Source: Pontibacter oryzae (GTDB lineage: Bacteria; Bacteroidota; Bacteroidia; Cytophagales; Hymenobacteraceae). From it: a DNA stretch of 64,000 nucleotides. The translations under genes and the position numbers were made by a program. Under the pieces are notes generated by a model. The model searched no databases, was not told where the DNA came from, and saw only the letters and a program-made list of their open reading frames with translations. Positions 42,838-51,669 of the stretch are shown here, one piece after another. The first letter of the stretch is position 1. The number at the start of each line of letters is the position of its first letter. The stretch covers positions 248,001 to 312,000 of the forward strand of contig NZ_QWGE01000005.1 in the NCBI RefSeq assembly GCF_003576375.1, written 5' to 3'.

Positions 42838-44190
42838 ATGGCCACTCCTAAAAGCAGCATTTTCGGTTATTTGGCGCTCGGGGCTTCTGCCGTGGCCTAT
42901 GCTGTGCTGGCCTATGCCACCCCTCGCACTGAGTTTACCCACATACTGGCTTGGTTTGCTGTGGCGTTTGCAGCCTATATCTACGTAACCCAACAGCGGT
43001 TTAACGTAGTGCATGGCTTGGCTGCGGCTGTGCTGCTGCGGATGGTTTTCCTGTTTGCGGTGCCTGCTCTATCTGATGATTATTTTCGCTTTATCTGGGA
43101 TGGGCGGTTGCTGGCAGCTGGGTACAACCCTTATTTATACTTGCCCCAGCATTTTATTAGCTCAGGTGCGCCTGAGGTAGCTGGTATAAGCCGGCAACTC
43201 TTTGAGCTGTTAAATTCCCAAGGCTATTACAGTGTGTATCCTCCGGTGTCGCAAGGGGTGTTTTGGCTAGCTGTAAAGCTGTCTCCGGGCAATGTGTTAG
43301 GCAGCATTGTCGTGATGCGGCTGGTGTTGTTGCTGGCGGATGCAGGAAGCATGCTATTGCTTTGGCGCTTGCTCCGTAAAATGGCCTTGCCCGAAAAGTA
43401 CGTTTTGCTCTATGCCCTCAACCCGCTTGTTATACTTGAGCTGACAGGAAACCTGCACTTTGAGGCTTTAATGATCTTCTTCTTGCTGCTGGCCCTCTAT
43501 CAACTGTACTACAACCGCCACATACTTTCCGCAGTGGCTTTTAGTTTAGCCATTGGCTCTAAGTTGCTACCACTTATGTTTCTGCCATTCGTGCTGCGCA
43601 AGCTGGGCCCGCTGCGCTTCACATATTATAGCCTGGTGGTGGCGTTGGTGTTACTGGCGCAATTTTACCCGTTGCTAAACGAAGAGGTACTGCAGCATAT
43701 CATCCGGAGTGTAAATTTATACTTCCAGAAGTTTGAGTTCAACGCCAGCGTATACTATTTACTGCGGTGGCTTGGTTTCCGGTTGGCAGGCTATAACATG
43801 ATTGCGCTTATCGGGCCGCTTCTTTCCATCGCCACGCTTGTTACAATCCTAAGTATGGCTAGCGTGAAAAAACTTGGGTCCATCAGGCGGCTGGCCGGGT
43901 ATATGGCCGCCGCGCTTAGCGTTTACCTTATACTTGCCACCACGGTGCATCCCTGGTACCTATCTACGCTGCTCGCGCTCACAGCCATGAGTCACTTTCG
44001 GTTTGCCGTTACCTGGTCCGGGCTTTCCATACTTACGTATGCCACCTACCGCACGCCTGCCTACCGCGAGGACCTTACGCTTGTTGCGCTGGAGTATACA
44101 CTGGTTTTTCTGTGGTTAACCGTAGAGCTTTACCTTTATCGCCAGCGCCGCCAGCATGCCAACTTAAATGAGCCGCTCAGTAATAACTAA
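42838..44190 (+). CDS. GT-C fold glycosyltransferase, polyprenyl-phosphate mannosyltransferase-like
   Basis: 450 residues with about ten membrane helices. The first large loop carries LSDDYFRFIWDGRLLAAGYNPYLYLP, the acidic motif typical of GT-C (GT87/GT39-like) transferases that take sugars from polyprenyl phosphate. It starts 56 bases after the GT2 gene in the same direction. The pair probably decorates a lipid, protein or polysaccharide outside the inner membrane; the acceptor is unknown. Confidence 0.85.
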   Translation: MATPKSSIFGYLALGASAVAYAVLAYATPRTEFTHILAWFAVAFAAYIYVTQQRFNVVHGLAAAVLLRMVFLFAVPALSDDYFRFIWDGRLLAAGYNPYLYLPQHFISSGAPEVAGISRQLFELLNSQGYYSVYPPVSQGVFWLAVKLSPGNVLGSIVVMRLVLLLADAGSMLLLWRLLRKMALPEKYVLLYALNPLVILELTGNLHFEALMIFFLLLALYQLYYNRHILSAVAFSLAIGSKLLPLMFLPFVLRKLGPLRFTYYSLVVALVLLAQFYPLLNEEVLQHIIRSVNLYFQKFEFNASVYYLLRWLGFRLAGYNMIALIGPLLSIATLVTILSMASVKKLGSIRRLAGYMAAALSVYLILATTVHPWYLSTLLALTAMSHFRFAVTWSGLSILTYATYRTPAYREDLTLVALEYTLVFLWLTVELYLYRQRRQHANLNEPLSNN

Positions 44191-44205
44191 CCACTTTTAA
44201 TATGG

Positions 44206-44895
44206 CTAAGCATCTTCAGCACCCATATCTTGGATCGGTGCCTTCAAAAAGTCATTGAGTGGTTTAAGTGCCCTGAAACCGTCCAGTACCGTCTCCAGCA
44301 GTTTATCTGACAATACCACGTTATCTGAGAGCGGCATTACAGCATTCCAGCTTTTGAAGCGCAGGTAGTGAATTGCCGGGTTCTCTTTATCATAGCCCTT
44401 AGGAGTCGTCTTTAGCTGCTCACCCTGTATCTCCCCGAATCGCTTCCGAAAATCATCGGCTTCTACAATGGCTTTGAAGGCATCCAGGCTATAGTCTATT
44501 TCCTGCCTTACCGCCTTTAGCTCCGGCGCTGGCGGGTACCACAACCCTCCGGCCAGAAAAGAGTTATTGTTGCCCGCAAGATGCAGATAATACCCCGGAA
44601 GTACCGATTTCCTCCCGCCTTCGGCTATGTATGCGCCAAAATGATCTTTATAGGGCCGCTTATCATTAGAGAACCGCACATCGCGGTAGATGCGGTATAC
44701 CAGATCCTTGCCTTGCTGCCCTCGCGCAGCCGGCTCAAAGTGCTGCATTTCCTGGAGCAGGTTACCCAAGAAGCTGAGGTGGTTTTGCCGTGCCTGCTGA
44801 TAGCGTGCCTTGTGCTCGTTAAACCATTCGCGGTTGTTGTTAGCCGCCAGTTCGGCCAGGAAAGTCAGGGTGTCTTTGGATATACTTTCAGTCAT
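44206..44895 (-). CDS. DUF2461 family protein
   Basis: 229 residues, soluble. FLAELAANNNREWFNEHKARY at the N-terminus, VYRIYRDVRFSNDKRPYKDHFGAYI in the middle and YYLHLAGNNNSFLAGGLWYP match DUF2461 (TIGR02453). Function unknown; it is convergent with the GT-C gene and its start overlaps the upstream frame of the L,D-transpeptidase on the other strand. Confidence 0.88.
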   Translation of the reverse strand: MTESISKDTLTFLAELAANNNREWFNEHKARYQQARQNHLSFLGNLLQEMQHFEPAARGQQGKDLVYRIYRDVRFSNDKRPYKDHFGAYIAEGGRKSVLPGYYLHLAGNNNSFLAGGLWYPPAPELKAVRQEIDYSLDAFKAIVEADDFRKRFGEIQGEQLKTTPKGYDKENPAIHYLRFKSWNAVMPLSDNVVLSDKLLETVLDGFRALKPLNDFLKAPIQDMGAEDA

Positions 44896-45013
44896 GAAGG
44901 TTATGCTGTTTACTTGTTCTTCTTTTTCTAGTGCTGAAACTACGCTTACGCCGCAAAGTTTATTGTTTCGCAGATTTCATACGTATACCTTACTAGGCGC
45001 TATTCTGTTTACT

Positions 45014-46204
45014 ATGCTTCGTTTGCTGTTTATACTATCCCTTTCGGTACTTACGGCACCCCTATGCGCGCAGCAACAGGAATTATACAGGCCCTACAGT
45101 AAAATGCGTTTGGCTGAGACAGTAAAAACGTATGAAGCGCTTGCAAAACATACAACCTGGCATAAGCTCCCCAACACAACGCTCCTGCGCCCGGGTGATG
45201 AAAGCCCATTAGTGCAGCTCCTGAAAGAGAACCTGCAAGCAATAGGTGATTTGAAGCCCGACTCATCCAGGACAGGAAATGTTTACGGCCCAGAAATAAC
45301 ACTGGCTGTACAGCGTTTTCAGGACAGGCATGGGTTGATAAGCGATGGAATAGTTGGCCCAAACACCTTGCGCGCCTTAAATGTATCGCCACAGCAGCGC
45401 CTATTCCAACTGCAGTTAAACCTTGCCCGCTTCGACTCTGTACTTACACGCATTTCATCGCCTTATGTCCTGATTAACCTGCCGGAATATGCTATGGTGG
45501 TGGTAGATAGCGGTAGAACAATACTCAGGTCAAGGGTGATAATCGGTAAACCGAGCCTGCCTACGTATACTATCTATTCGGAGCTGAACATGGTGGTACT
45601 GCATCCTTATTGGTACGTGCCCACTTCCATAGCCGTGAAAGAGATAGTGCCCATACTTCGCCGCAACCCTGGCTACCTTGGCAAAAAAGGAATGCGGCTC
45701 GAAAAAAGCACTGGTACTGGCTGGGTGCGCACAAACCCCTGGCGCGTGGATTGGCAGCAAGTAAACGCCTCAAACTTTGACTACCGTATTGTGCAGTTGG
45801 AAGGGGATGTTAATGAGCTCGGCCACGTAAAATTCCCGTTCCCCAACCGGCTGCCGCAATACCTCCACGATACGCCTTCCAAAGAATTGTTTCAGTACCC
45901 TAAACGCGCGTTCAGCCACGGGTGCATCCGCGTGGAGAAACCTGTGGCATTAGCCAATTACCTCCTCGAACGTGGCTCAGGGTACTCCGCGCAAAAGGTA
46001 GATAAGCTGTGGCAGCGCAACAAACCCAATCATTATATCCGGGTGAAAGAACCGGTGCCGCTGCTAATTGTATACCTCACAGCCTGGGTGGATGATCAGG
46101 GGCAAGTACAGTTTAGGGATGATTTGTATGGCTACGATGTGATACCCCAAGTACCTTTGCAAGGTGAGGCAGAAGCATTAAAAAGCCTTCCCTCTGGCAA
46201 TTAA
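45014..46204 (+). CDS. L,D-transpeptidase with peptidoglycan-binding domain
   Basis: 396 residues from ATG 45014, which gives a signal peptide (MLRLLFILSLSVLTAPLCA); an in-frame start at 44810 would add 68 residues antisense to the neighbour. A peptidoglycan-binding domain lies at about 65-125 (EITLAVQRFQDRHGLISDG, VGPNTLRALNV). The catalytic YkuD/YcbB domain shows INLPEYAMVVVD, MVVLHPYWYVP and FSHGCIRVEK with the nucleophile Cys304. It makes 3-3 crosslinks in peptidoglycan. Layout is like YcbB, with a shorter C-terminus. Confidence 0.9.
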   Translation: MLRLLFILSLSVLTAPLCAQQQELYRPYSKMRLAETVKTYEALAKHTTWHKLPNTTLLRPGDESPLVQLLKENLQAIGDLKPDSSRTGNVYGPEITLAVQRFQDRHGLISDGIVGPNTLRALNVSPQQRLFQLQLNLARFDSVLTRISSPYVLINLPEYAMVVVDSGRTILRSRVIIGKPSLPTYTIYSELNMVVLHPYWYVPTSIAVKEIVPILRRNPGYLGKKGMRLEKSTGTGWVRTNPWRVDWQQVNASNFDYRIVQLEGDVNELGHVKFPFPNRLPQYLHDTPSKELFQYPKRAFSHGCIRVEKPVALANYLLERGSGYSAQKVDKLWQRNKPNHYIRVKEPVPLLIVYLTAWVDDQGQVQFRDDLYGYDVIPQVPLQGEAEALKSLPSGN

Positions 46205-46238
46205 TTAAATGACAGCCATACTTTGCGGCAGTATAAAG

Positions 46239-46835
46239 CTATAGCCAATCCTCGCCGTCCAAATCTTCGATATGGTCTATATCAGAGAGGTGCGGCAATA
46301 GCGCATAGGAAAGATGCAGCTCCTGAATATCATGGATAGTTTCCGGAAAAACGCGCTCTGTGCTCCAGTGCTTGTTCTGGAAAAGTCGGGGGTGCAGGCG
46401 GTTCATGCCGAGTAGGTAATACCCGCCATCCAGCGCTGGCCCGATCACTACATCGCTTTTCTCTAGTTTCTGATAGGCATCAAGGATTATTTTATCAGTC
46501 AGCTGCAGGCAATCGCTGCCTATAATCACCACGGAAGCATAACCTTCATCGAAGGCTGCTGCAAAGGCCGCCTGCATTTTCTCGCCGAGGTCGCCTGGTG
46601 GTTGCACACGCTTCTCATACTTGTCGTTGGGCCAAAAGTCGTTGGTATCGATGGCGTTAGTGTAGTATACCAGCTTATGCATAGGCAATGGCAGCGTTAC
46701 ATCGCGGGTATGCTGCAGCAGGTGCAGGTAAATTTCAAGGGCTTTTTCGGGGCCCACGCTGGCAGCCAGGCGGGTTTTAACCTTGCCTAATTCGGGGTTC
46801 CGGACAAACAAGAGCAGTAGTTTATTCTGAGCCAT
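46239..46835 (-). CDS. DUF2064 / TIGR04282 glycosyltransferase-like protein
   Basis: 198 residues. LLLFVRNPELGKVKTRLAASVG at the start, VVIIGSDCLQLTDKII in the middle and VVIGPALDGGYYLLGMN towards the end match the DUF2064 family (TIGR04282, sometimes annotated as arsenosugar-biosynthesis glycosyltransferase). The fold is that of a nucleotidyl/glycosyl transferase. Its start overlaps the end of the rhodanese gene by 14 bases, so they are one operon and probably functionally linked. No ArsM or ArsS gene is in the window. Confidence 0.88.
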   Translation of the reverse strand: MAQNKLLLLFVRNPELGKVKTRLAASVGPEKALEIYLHLLQHTRDVTLPLPMHKLVYYTNAIDTNDFWPNDKYEKRVQPPGDLGEKMQAAFAAAFDEGYASVVIIGSDCLQLTDKIILDAYQKLEKSDVVIGPALDGGYYLLGMNRLHPRLFQNKHWSTERVFPETIHDIQELHLSYALLPHLSDIDHIEDLDGEDWL

Positions 46836-47340
46836 ATACCTTCTCTCCTTTCTGCAGCCATTTACCCCAGGCTTTGGAGTAAGCGTGCACTTTAGCGGTT
46901 TTGCCTTCGCTGTTATATACAGGGTAGCCTCGGTTTACCCATTCAAAAATGCCTCCATACAGGTTCAGCACATTGGTATAACCGGCGGCTTTTAGCTTTT
47001 CGCTGACACGCTCGCTGCGGTAGCCAACAGTGCAGTATACCACTACCGGCCTGTCTTTCGGCACATCGTTTAGTTGCGCTAGCTTAAAGGTATCATAATT
47101 CACGAAGCGGGAGCCCGCAATGTGGCTCACCGCATACTCCTCTGGCTGCCTGGTATCAAGTATAAGCGGGGCGGTTGCTTCCCGGTCTATCTTGGCTTGG
47201 AGCATTGCCGGGGTAATAAACGGAACCGAGTTTTTATAGAGCCCTTTCAGCATCAGGGCATAAGCCTTGTCAGTTACCTGCCCACAGGCCTGCAGCAGAA
47301 ACAACCAGCTAAATGCACCAATAAAAAACAGGCTTCTCAA
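46822..47340 (-). CDS. Exported rhodanese-like protein
   Basis: 172 residues. A signal with lipobox-like FLLQAC (Cys19) is followed by a single rhodanese domain: LILDTRQPEEYAVSHIAGS, and the active site CTVGYRSERVSEKL with its Cys. After the domain a Lys-rich end (GKWLQKGEKV) continues to the overlap with the DUF2064 gene. It would transfer sulfane sulfur or sense thiols in the periplasm. The DUF2064 pairing is discussed as a finding. Confidence 0.87.
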   Translation of the reverse strand: MRSLFFIGAFSWLFLLQACGQVTDKAYALMLKGLYKNSVPFITPAMLQAKIDREATAPLILDTRQPEEYAVSHIAGSRFVNYDTFKLAQLNDVPKDRPVVVYCTVGYRSERVSEKLKAAGYTNVLNLYGGIFEWVNRGYPVYNSEGKTAKVHAYSKAWGKWLQKGEKVYGSE

Positions 47341-47429
47341 ATCAAAATATGCTTAAATGTGATCATGAAGTAGCGTTGGGAATATATACAGTAATGTATG
47401 AATGTTGTGTTTTATAATTATTTGCAAGG

Positions 47430-48236
47430 CTATACTTCGCCCATCACATACATTGCTTCTAGGGTCGGGTTCTGGCTGCCTCCTTCGGGCTCCAGGGTAA
47501 TGGCAAAGGCCTGGGCTGCGCCAATCTGCTTCATCTGCTGCATAGCCGTTTGCCCGTTTAGCTGCAGCATGCCGGCATCAATCGGCTGCCCGTCTCTCAG
47601 GGCCCAAAGCTGGTACTGCTTGCCTTCCGGCGGCTCCGGAAGCTGCACAGCATCCACGTATACATGCTGCTGCTCGGGGCTCCAGTAAACCATTACGTTG
47701 GCATCCGGGTGCGACGCTACTCCCTGTAGTTTTACGGGACGGTAGTTTTCATCACGAAGCATACGCAAAAGCACCTCCTGCTGCTCCATCCGCTGCGACA
47801 CCGTATTAAAGTTCTGCGCCATTTGCTGGTCCTGAGCCAATGCCACAGCCAGGCGGCTTTCCGTCTGTTTCCATTGGCTGTAAAAGTATACGCTAAGTAT
47901 GCCAGACACTAAAAACAGGGTAATGCTTGCCGCAAACATCCAACGATATGGCGAACTATCCTGCGCAGGCCGCAACGGTATGGCCGCCAGCGCTTCTCTC
48001 TCCAGTGCCTCGTCCTCTACCTGCTGCATCACGCGGCTTTTAAGCGATGGGTTTGGCGCTATGGCATGTGCGTGGGCATATTGCTCCAAGGCCGCCAACG
48101 TTTCATCCAGGGCAGCGCGCACCTCGGCCGAGGAAGCGGCCATTTGTTCCACTTCCCGCATTTCCTGCGGATTAAGAGCACCTGTTGCGTATAGCTCTAA
48201 AATTCCGGACGTTATGTATTCTTCTGTGTTATTCAC
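47430..48236 (-). CDS. Anti-sigma factor (RskA-like)
   Basis: 268 residues. The N-terminal zinc-finger-less ZAS-like part (ELYATGALNPQEMREVEQM, near 13-30) is followed by a membrane helix (MFAASITLFLVSGILSVYFY, near 99-118) and the extracytoplasmic RskA domain ending VQLPEPPEGKQYQLWAL, TLEPEGGSQNPT. It binds the ECF sigma encoded just upstream with an 8-base overlap and presumably releases it upon a periplasmic signal. Confidence 0.9.
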   Translation of the reverse strand: MNNTEEYITSGILELYATGALNPQEMREVEQMAASSAEVRAALDETLAALEQYAHAHAIAPNPSLKSRVMQQVEDEALEREALAAIPLRPAQDSSPYRWMFAASITLFLVSGILSVYFYSQWKQTESRLAVALAQDQQMAQNFNTVSQRMEQQEVLLRMLRDENYRPVKLQGVASHPDANVMVYWSPEQQHVYVDAVQLPEPPEGKQYQLWALRDGQPIDAGMLQLNGQTAMQQMKQIGAAQAFAITLEPEGGSQNPTLEAMYVMGEV

Positions 48237-48783
48237 GCCCTTTAAACAGTTTTACTAAGGTTTTAATTGCACTGCGCGCTCTGGTCTTCACAGTGCCTAA
48301 TGGTATTTGGTATTCGTCTGCTATCTCAGTCTGTGTCATTCCTTCAAAATACATCAGGTCAATAATCTGCTTCTGCTCCGGGTTTAGCTTTTCAGTTATC
48401 TCCCTTAAACCTATGTGTTCTGGCTTAAAATTATCGGAGCCCATATCGGCTCGAGGCGAGGCAGGTATATCACGTGTCTGTAAACTTACGCGGTGTTGTT
48501 TCGAGCGGATTTTATCGATAGCAAGATTTCTGCAGATGTTGATCATCCAGGTAAATAAGCGCCCTTTTCCGGCATCATAACTTTGGAAGGAGTTCCAGAT
48601 TTTCACGAAGGCTTCCTGCAGCACGTCTTCGGCGGTTTCCTCCACCTTCACAATCTGCATAACTACCCCGAATAGGGTGGCACTGTACATATCGTACAAT
48701 ACAGACATGGCTTTTGCATCACCGGACTGTAGCCTGGCAATCAACTCTTCCTCGGTGATCTTATGTAGTTTCTGTTCTTGCAA
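48229..48783 (-). CDS. ECF-type sigma-70 factor
   Basis: 184 residues. Region 2 shows LYDMYSATLFGVVMQIV, ETAEDVLQEAFVKIW and GRLFTWMINICRNLAIDKIR; region 4 shows EQKQIIDLMYFEGMTQTEIAD and PLGTVKTRARSAIKTL. The start is a TTG at 48783 (MQEQKLHKITEEEL); no ATG lies in a better place. A TAnnTTTG-like element (48824-48831) lies 41 bases upstream. It is paired with the anti-sigma gene. Confidence 0.9.
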   Translation of the reverse strand: MQEQKLHKITEEELIARLQSGDAKAMSVLYDMYSATLFGVVMQIVKVEETAEDVLQEAFVKIWNSFQSYDAGKGRLFTWMINICRNLAIDKIRSKQHRVSLQTRDIPASPRADMGSDNFKPEHIGLREITEKLNPEQKQIIDLMYFEGMTQTEIADEYQIPLGTVKTRARSAIKTLVKLFKGRE

Positions 48784-48823
48784 CGATTTGGGGCTTGCGA
48801 CACAGGCTATAACTTCGCCTGCT

Positions 48824-48831
48824 CAAAATTA
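48824..48831 (-). promoter_or_regulatory. Possible -7 element of the sigma factor operon
   Basis: TAATTTTG on the minus strand fits TAnnTTTG, 41 bases before the TTG start. A TTG at 48847-48845 is only 13 bases upstream, shorter than usual. Confidence 0.4.
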
Positions 48832-48964
48832 AGAATTTTCTATACAATTACTCTTTAACTTTTAATCGATAAAAATGTTGCTTCCTAAGTGCCTGGTTAT
48901 GCGCGAGCAGCCGCACTCCCAGGCTTTCCGTATATTTACATCGCAAGACAGAAACGCTAAAACT

Positions 48965-50332
48965 ATGGCTATTGAAACGATAAACCCTGCCACCGGTGAG
49001 GTGGTAGAATCATATACACCGCATACCACAGACCAAGTAACCGCTAAGATCGAAGCAGCGCAAGAGGCTTTCCAGGGCTGGCGCCACGCAAGTTTTGCCC
49101 AGCGGGCAAGGCTAATGAACAAGCAAGCGGATATCTTGGAAAATGAAGCAGATAAGTATGGGCGCATCATCTCTCTGGAAATGGGAAAACCATTGAAGGA
49201 CAGCATTGCAGAGATAAAAAAGTGTGCCTCCGCTTGCCGTTACTATGCCCAAAACGCAGAAGGCTTTATGGCCGACGAAGCGGTACAGTCCGGTGCCTCG
49301 CGCAGCCTTATTGCTTTTGAGCCGCTAGGTGTGGTGCTGGCCGTAATGCCCTGGAACTTCCCGTTCTGGCAGGTATACCGTTTTCTTGCTCCTGCCCTGA
49401 TGGCCGGTAACGTAGGCTTACTGAAGCATGCCTCCAACGTGCCGCAGTGTGCCCTTGCAATTGAGGAGATCGTGAAAAAGGCAGGTTTTCCGGATAATGT
49501 GTTTCAAACCTTGCTGATTGGCTCTAAAGAGGTGAATGCCGTAATTGAGCACCCGCATGTAAAAGCCGTTACGCTTACTGGCAGCGAAACCGCAGGCTCG
49601 AAAGTGGCCGAGAAGGCCGGGCAGGAAATTAAGAAAACTGTGCTCGAACTAGGCGGAAGCGATGCCTTTATTGTACTGGACGATGCCGACCTGGAGCAGG
49701 CCGCCACCGTTGCCGTAAAATCAAGGATGGTGAACACGGGCCAAAGCTGTATTGCTGCCAAGCGTTTTATACTGATAGAAAGTATAGCCGATGCCTTCCT
49801 GGAGAAGTTTAAGGCTAAAATGGAGAACCTGAAAACCGGCAACCCACTGGAAGAAGATGTTGACTACGGACCTATGGCGCGCAAAGACTTGGCCGAGGAA
49901 CTTGCGCAGCAAGTGCAGGAATCTGTAAAGCAAGGCGCGGAAATTGTGCTGGATGGCGGCCACGAAGGCAAAGACAGCGCATACTTCAAACCCATGATCC
50001 TGAAAAACGTGAAGCCCGGCATGCCCGCCTACGACGAGGAAATGTTTGGCCCCGTGGCCGCGGTAATAGTTGTCCAGAATGAAGCCGAGGCTATTAAGGT
50101 TGCCAACGACTCGCGCTTCGGCCTTGGTGGCGCCGTCTGGACGCAGGATAAGGAGCGCGGCCTGCGTGTGGCAAGGCAAGTAGAAACCGGCGCTATGTTC
50201 GTAAACGCCATGGTTGCCTCATCCCCGGAAATGCCTTTTGGCGGGATCAAGAAGTCAGGCTATGGCCGCGAGCTCTCTTACCTCGGCATCCGGGAGTTTG
50301 TAAACCAGAAAAGCATTTGGGTAGGTGTTTAA
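48965..50332 (+). CDS. NAD(P)-dependent succinate-semialdehyde dehydrogenase family protein
   Basis: 455 residues from ATG 48965 (MAIETINPATGEVVESY, the usual start for this family); a longer frame from 48875 is unlikely. Motifs: PLGVVLAVMPWNFPFWQ, TLTGSETAGSKVAEKAG (cofactor), ELGGSDAFIVLDDAD and the catalytic Cys262 in NTGQSCIAAKRF, followed by EMFGPVAAVIVV. This is the aldehyde dehydrogenase layout of GabD/Sad enzymes, which oxidise succinate semialdehyde. Single gene; the substrate assignment is by family. Confidence 0.9.
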   Translation: MAIETINPATGEVVESYTPHTTDQVTAKIEAAQEAFQGWRHASFAQRARLMNKQADILENEADKYGRIISLEMGKPLKDSIAEIKKCASACRYYAQNAEGFMADEAVQSGASRSLIAFEPLGVVLAVMPWNFPFWQVYRFLAPALMAGNVGLLKHASNVPQCALAIEEIVKKAGFPDNVFQTLLIGSKEVNAVIEHPHVKAVTLTGSETAGSKVAEKAGQEIKKTVLELGGSDAFIVLDDADLEQAATVAVKSRMVNTGQSCIAAKRFILIESIADAFLEKFKAKMENLKTGNPLEEDVDYGPMARKDLAEELAQQVQESVKQGAEIVLDGGHEGKDSAYFKPMILKNVKPGMPAYDEEMFGPVAAVIVVQNEAEAIKVANDSRFGLGGAVWTQDKERGLRVARQVETGAMFVNAMVASSPEMPFGGIKKSGYGRELSYLGIREFVNQKSIWVGV

Positions 50333-50528
50333 TTGTTGGTTGTTGGATTGCTAAATGGTTAAACTGATGGATTGCTAGATTGTTAGAGATGCTTTTGGAA
50401 AAGTATAAATTCATCTTGCACTTTGCTCCTTTATCTGTTTTTGCCTTCCGCTTTATTACACATGCACAATTAACCATTTAACAATAAAGCCATTAAACAA
50501 TGTAACAATCAACAATCCAACAATTAAC
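50331..50528. repeat. Imperfect inverted T/G-rich repeats filling a convergent intergenic gap
   Basis: The 196 bases between the dehydrogenase and YdcF stops hold two related arms: the left begins TTAATTGTTGG and contains AATGGTTAAA; the right, read on the opposite strand, also begins TTAATTGTTGG and contains AATGGTTAAT. The arms are about 62 bases and flank a centre of about 70 that carries AAAGTATAAA. It probably serves as terminator for both genes, but its form is unlike the hairpins elsewhere. Confidence 0.55.
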
Positions 50529-51293
50529 TTAACAGTAGCCGAGCAACTTATACACTACAAAGCCCGCTATTTCATGTATCAGGTGGTGCCAGTTTTCGAA
50601 AGCCACTGTGCTTGGCATAATGGTTTCGTCTAAAGTATAAACGGGCTCGGATGCATAGAAATCCGTGGGATACGTCTCGAAGGTTACGCCTACTTGCTCA
50701 AAACAGCCTTTTGCGCGGCGCATATGAAAAGCGGAAGTAACCAGTAAAATGCGCTGCCACTCTGGGTGCTGCTCTAGTAAAGCAGCTGTAAAGGTCGCAT
50801 TCTCGCGGGTATTCACTGCACGGCTTTCCGTCAGGATATCGCTGTCGGGCACGCCAGCCAAGAGCAGAATGCGCTTTAGTTGTAGTGCCTCGGGCACCAT
50901 ATCATCCAGCATAAAGCCTTTACCTCCGGTTATCAGTATCTTCGACACTTTGCCTAATCTGTACAGCTGCAATGTGTGCAACACCCTGTCTGCGCCTTTT
51001 TTGGTATGCACCCTATCCGTAGCATCAGGGTGATAGACAGTGACGCCAGTTAATAAGACAGCCACATCATACTGCTTCACCTCTTTTACCGGCACCGGTT
51101 TAGCCTCCCAGGCACGCCAGGCGAGGTTACTGATGAACGGGTTAGAAAAGAACAGCAGCATAGCCAGCGCAGTCAGCAAACTTCTTCGCTGCCACCGTAG
51201 AGACCTAAGAAAAACGGCCAGAAACAGTAGGATCAGCACCCATACTAGGGGCATCAGCAGGAAATCAAGGGTTTTGGAAAGTATGAAAAACAT
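50529..51293 (-). CDS. YdcF/ElyC-like DUF218 membrane protein
   Basis: 254 residues with two N-terminal membrane segments (about 10-30 and 38-56). The DUF218 domain shows DVAVLLTGVTVYHPDATDRV, VSKILITGGKGF, ESRAVNTRENATFTAALL and LLVTSAFHMRRAKGCFEQ. This matches YdcF, SanA and ElyC, which have been linked to envelope maturation and vancomycin tolerance. Minus strand, single gene. Confidence 0.88.
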   Translation of the reverse strand: MFFILSKTLDFLLMPLVWVLILLFLAVFLRSLRWQRRSLLTALAMLLFFSNPFISNLAWRAWEAKPVPVKEVKQYDVAVLLTGVTVYHPDATDRVHTKKGADRVLHTLQLYRLGKVSKILITGGKGFMLDDMVPEALQLKRILLLAGVPDSDILTESRAVNTRENATFTAALLEQHPEWQRILLVTSAFHMRRAKGCFEQVGVTFETYPTDFYASEPVYTLDETIMPSTVAFENWHHLIHEIAGFVVYKLLGYC

Positions 51294-51415
51294 GGCTCAG
51301 CAGGTCAGCCAAAGAAAGCAAAAAATCAGGAGCGTGATAGGCTACATCAGTGACAGTTTATACTTTGGCAAGGGCAAGTTAAGCACGATTGTGCGCTACG
51401 AGCAACTGCAAGCCG

Positions 51416-51637
51416 CTAAAAAAATTTACGCAGTACCCACAATAGCACAGATAGCAAAATGCTAAGCAGAACCATACTTGTGATCGGGGCATAAAACCGG
51501 ACATTCTTTTTCTCTATCCGGATATCGCCGGGCAGGTGGCCAAACCAGCTAAACTTATCGCCGGCAAACCAAAAAATAAGGCCTACCACCACAAGTATGA
51601 GCCCGATAACTACAATAGTTTTTCCGATTGGCTGCAT
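51416..51637 (-). CDS. DUF2905 small membrane protein
   Basis: 73 residues, two membrane helices (about 7-24, 52-70) joined by HLPGDIRIEKKNVRFYAPITSM. This matches DUF2905, a widespread family of unknown function with the same GRLPGDIRIE core. It lies in a run of minus-strand genes, 32 bases downstream of the OM-barrel-like gene at 51670. Confidence 0.85.
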   Translation of the reverse strand: MQPIGKTIVVIGLILVVVGLIFWFAGDKFSWFGHLPGDIRIEKKNVRFYAPITSMVLLSILLSVLLWVLRKFF

Positions 51638-51669
51638 CTGGTAAGGTATAATTTGGGTTTGCAGCCTGT

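Noticed and set aside
46239-47340. Frameshifted fusion of rhodanese and DUF2064
   Set aside because: Each frame has its own complete domain with a normal start and stop; the 14-base overlap is consistent with an operon.
51292-51465. 57-residue plus-strand frame between YdcF and DUF2905
   Set aside because: It starts on the YdcF start codon's complement and runs into the DUF2905 gene; no motif and no promoter.
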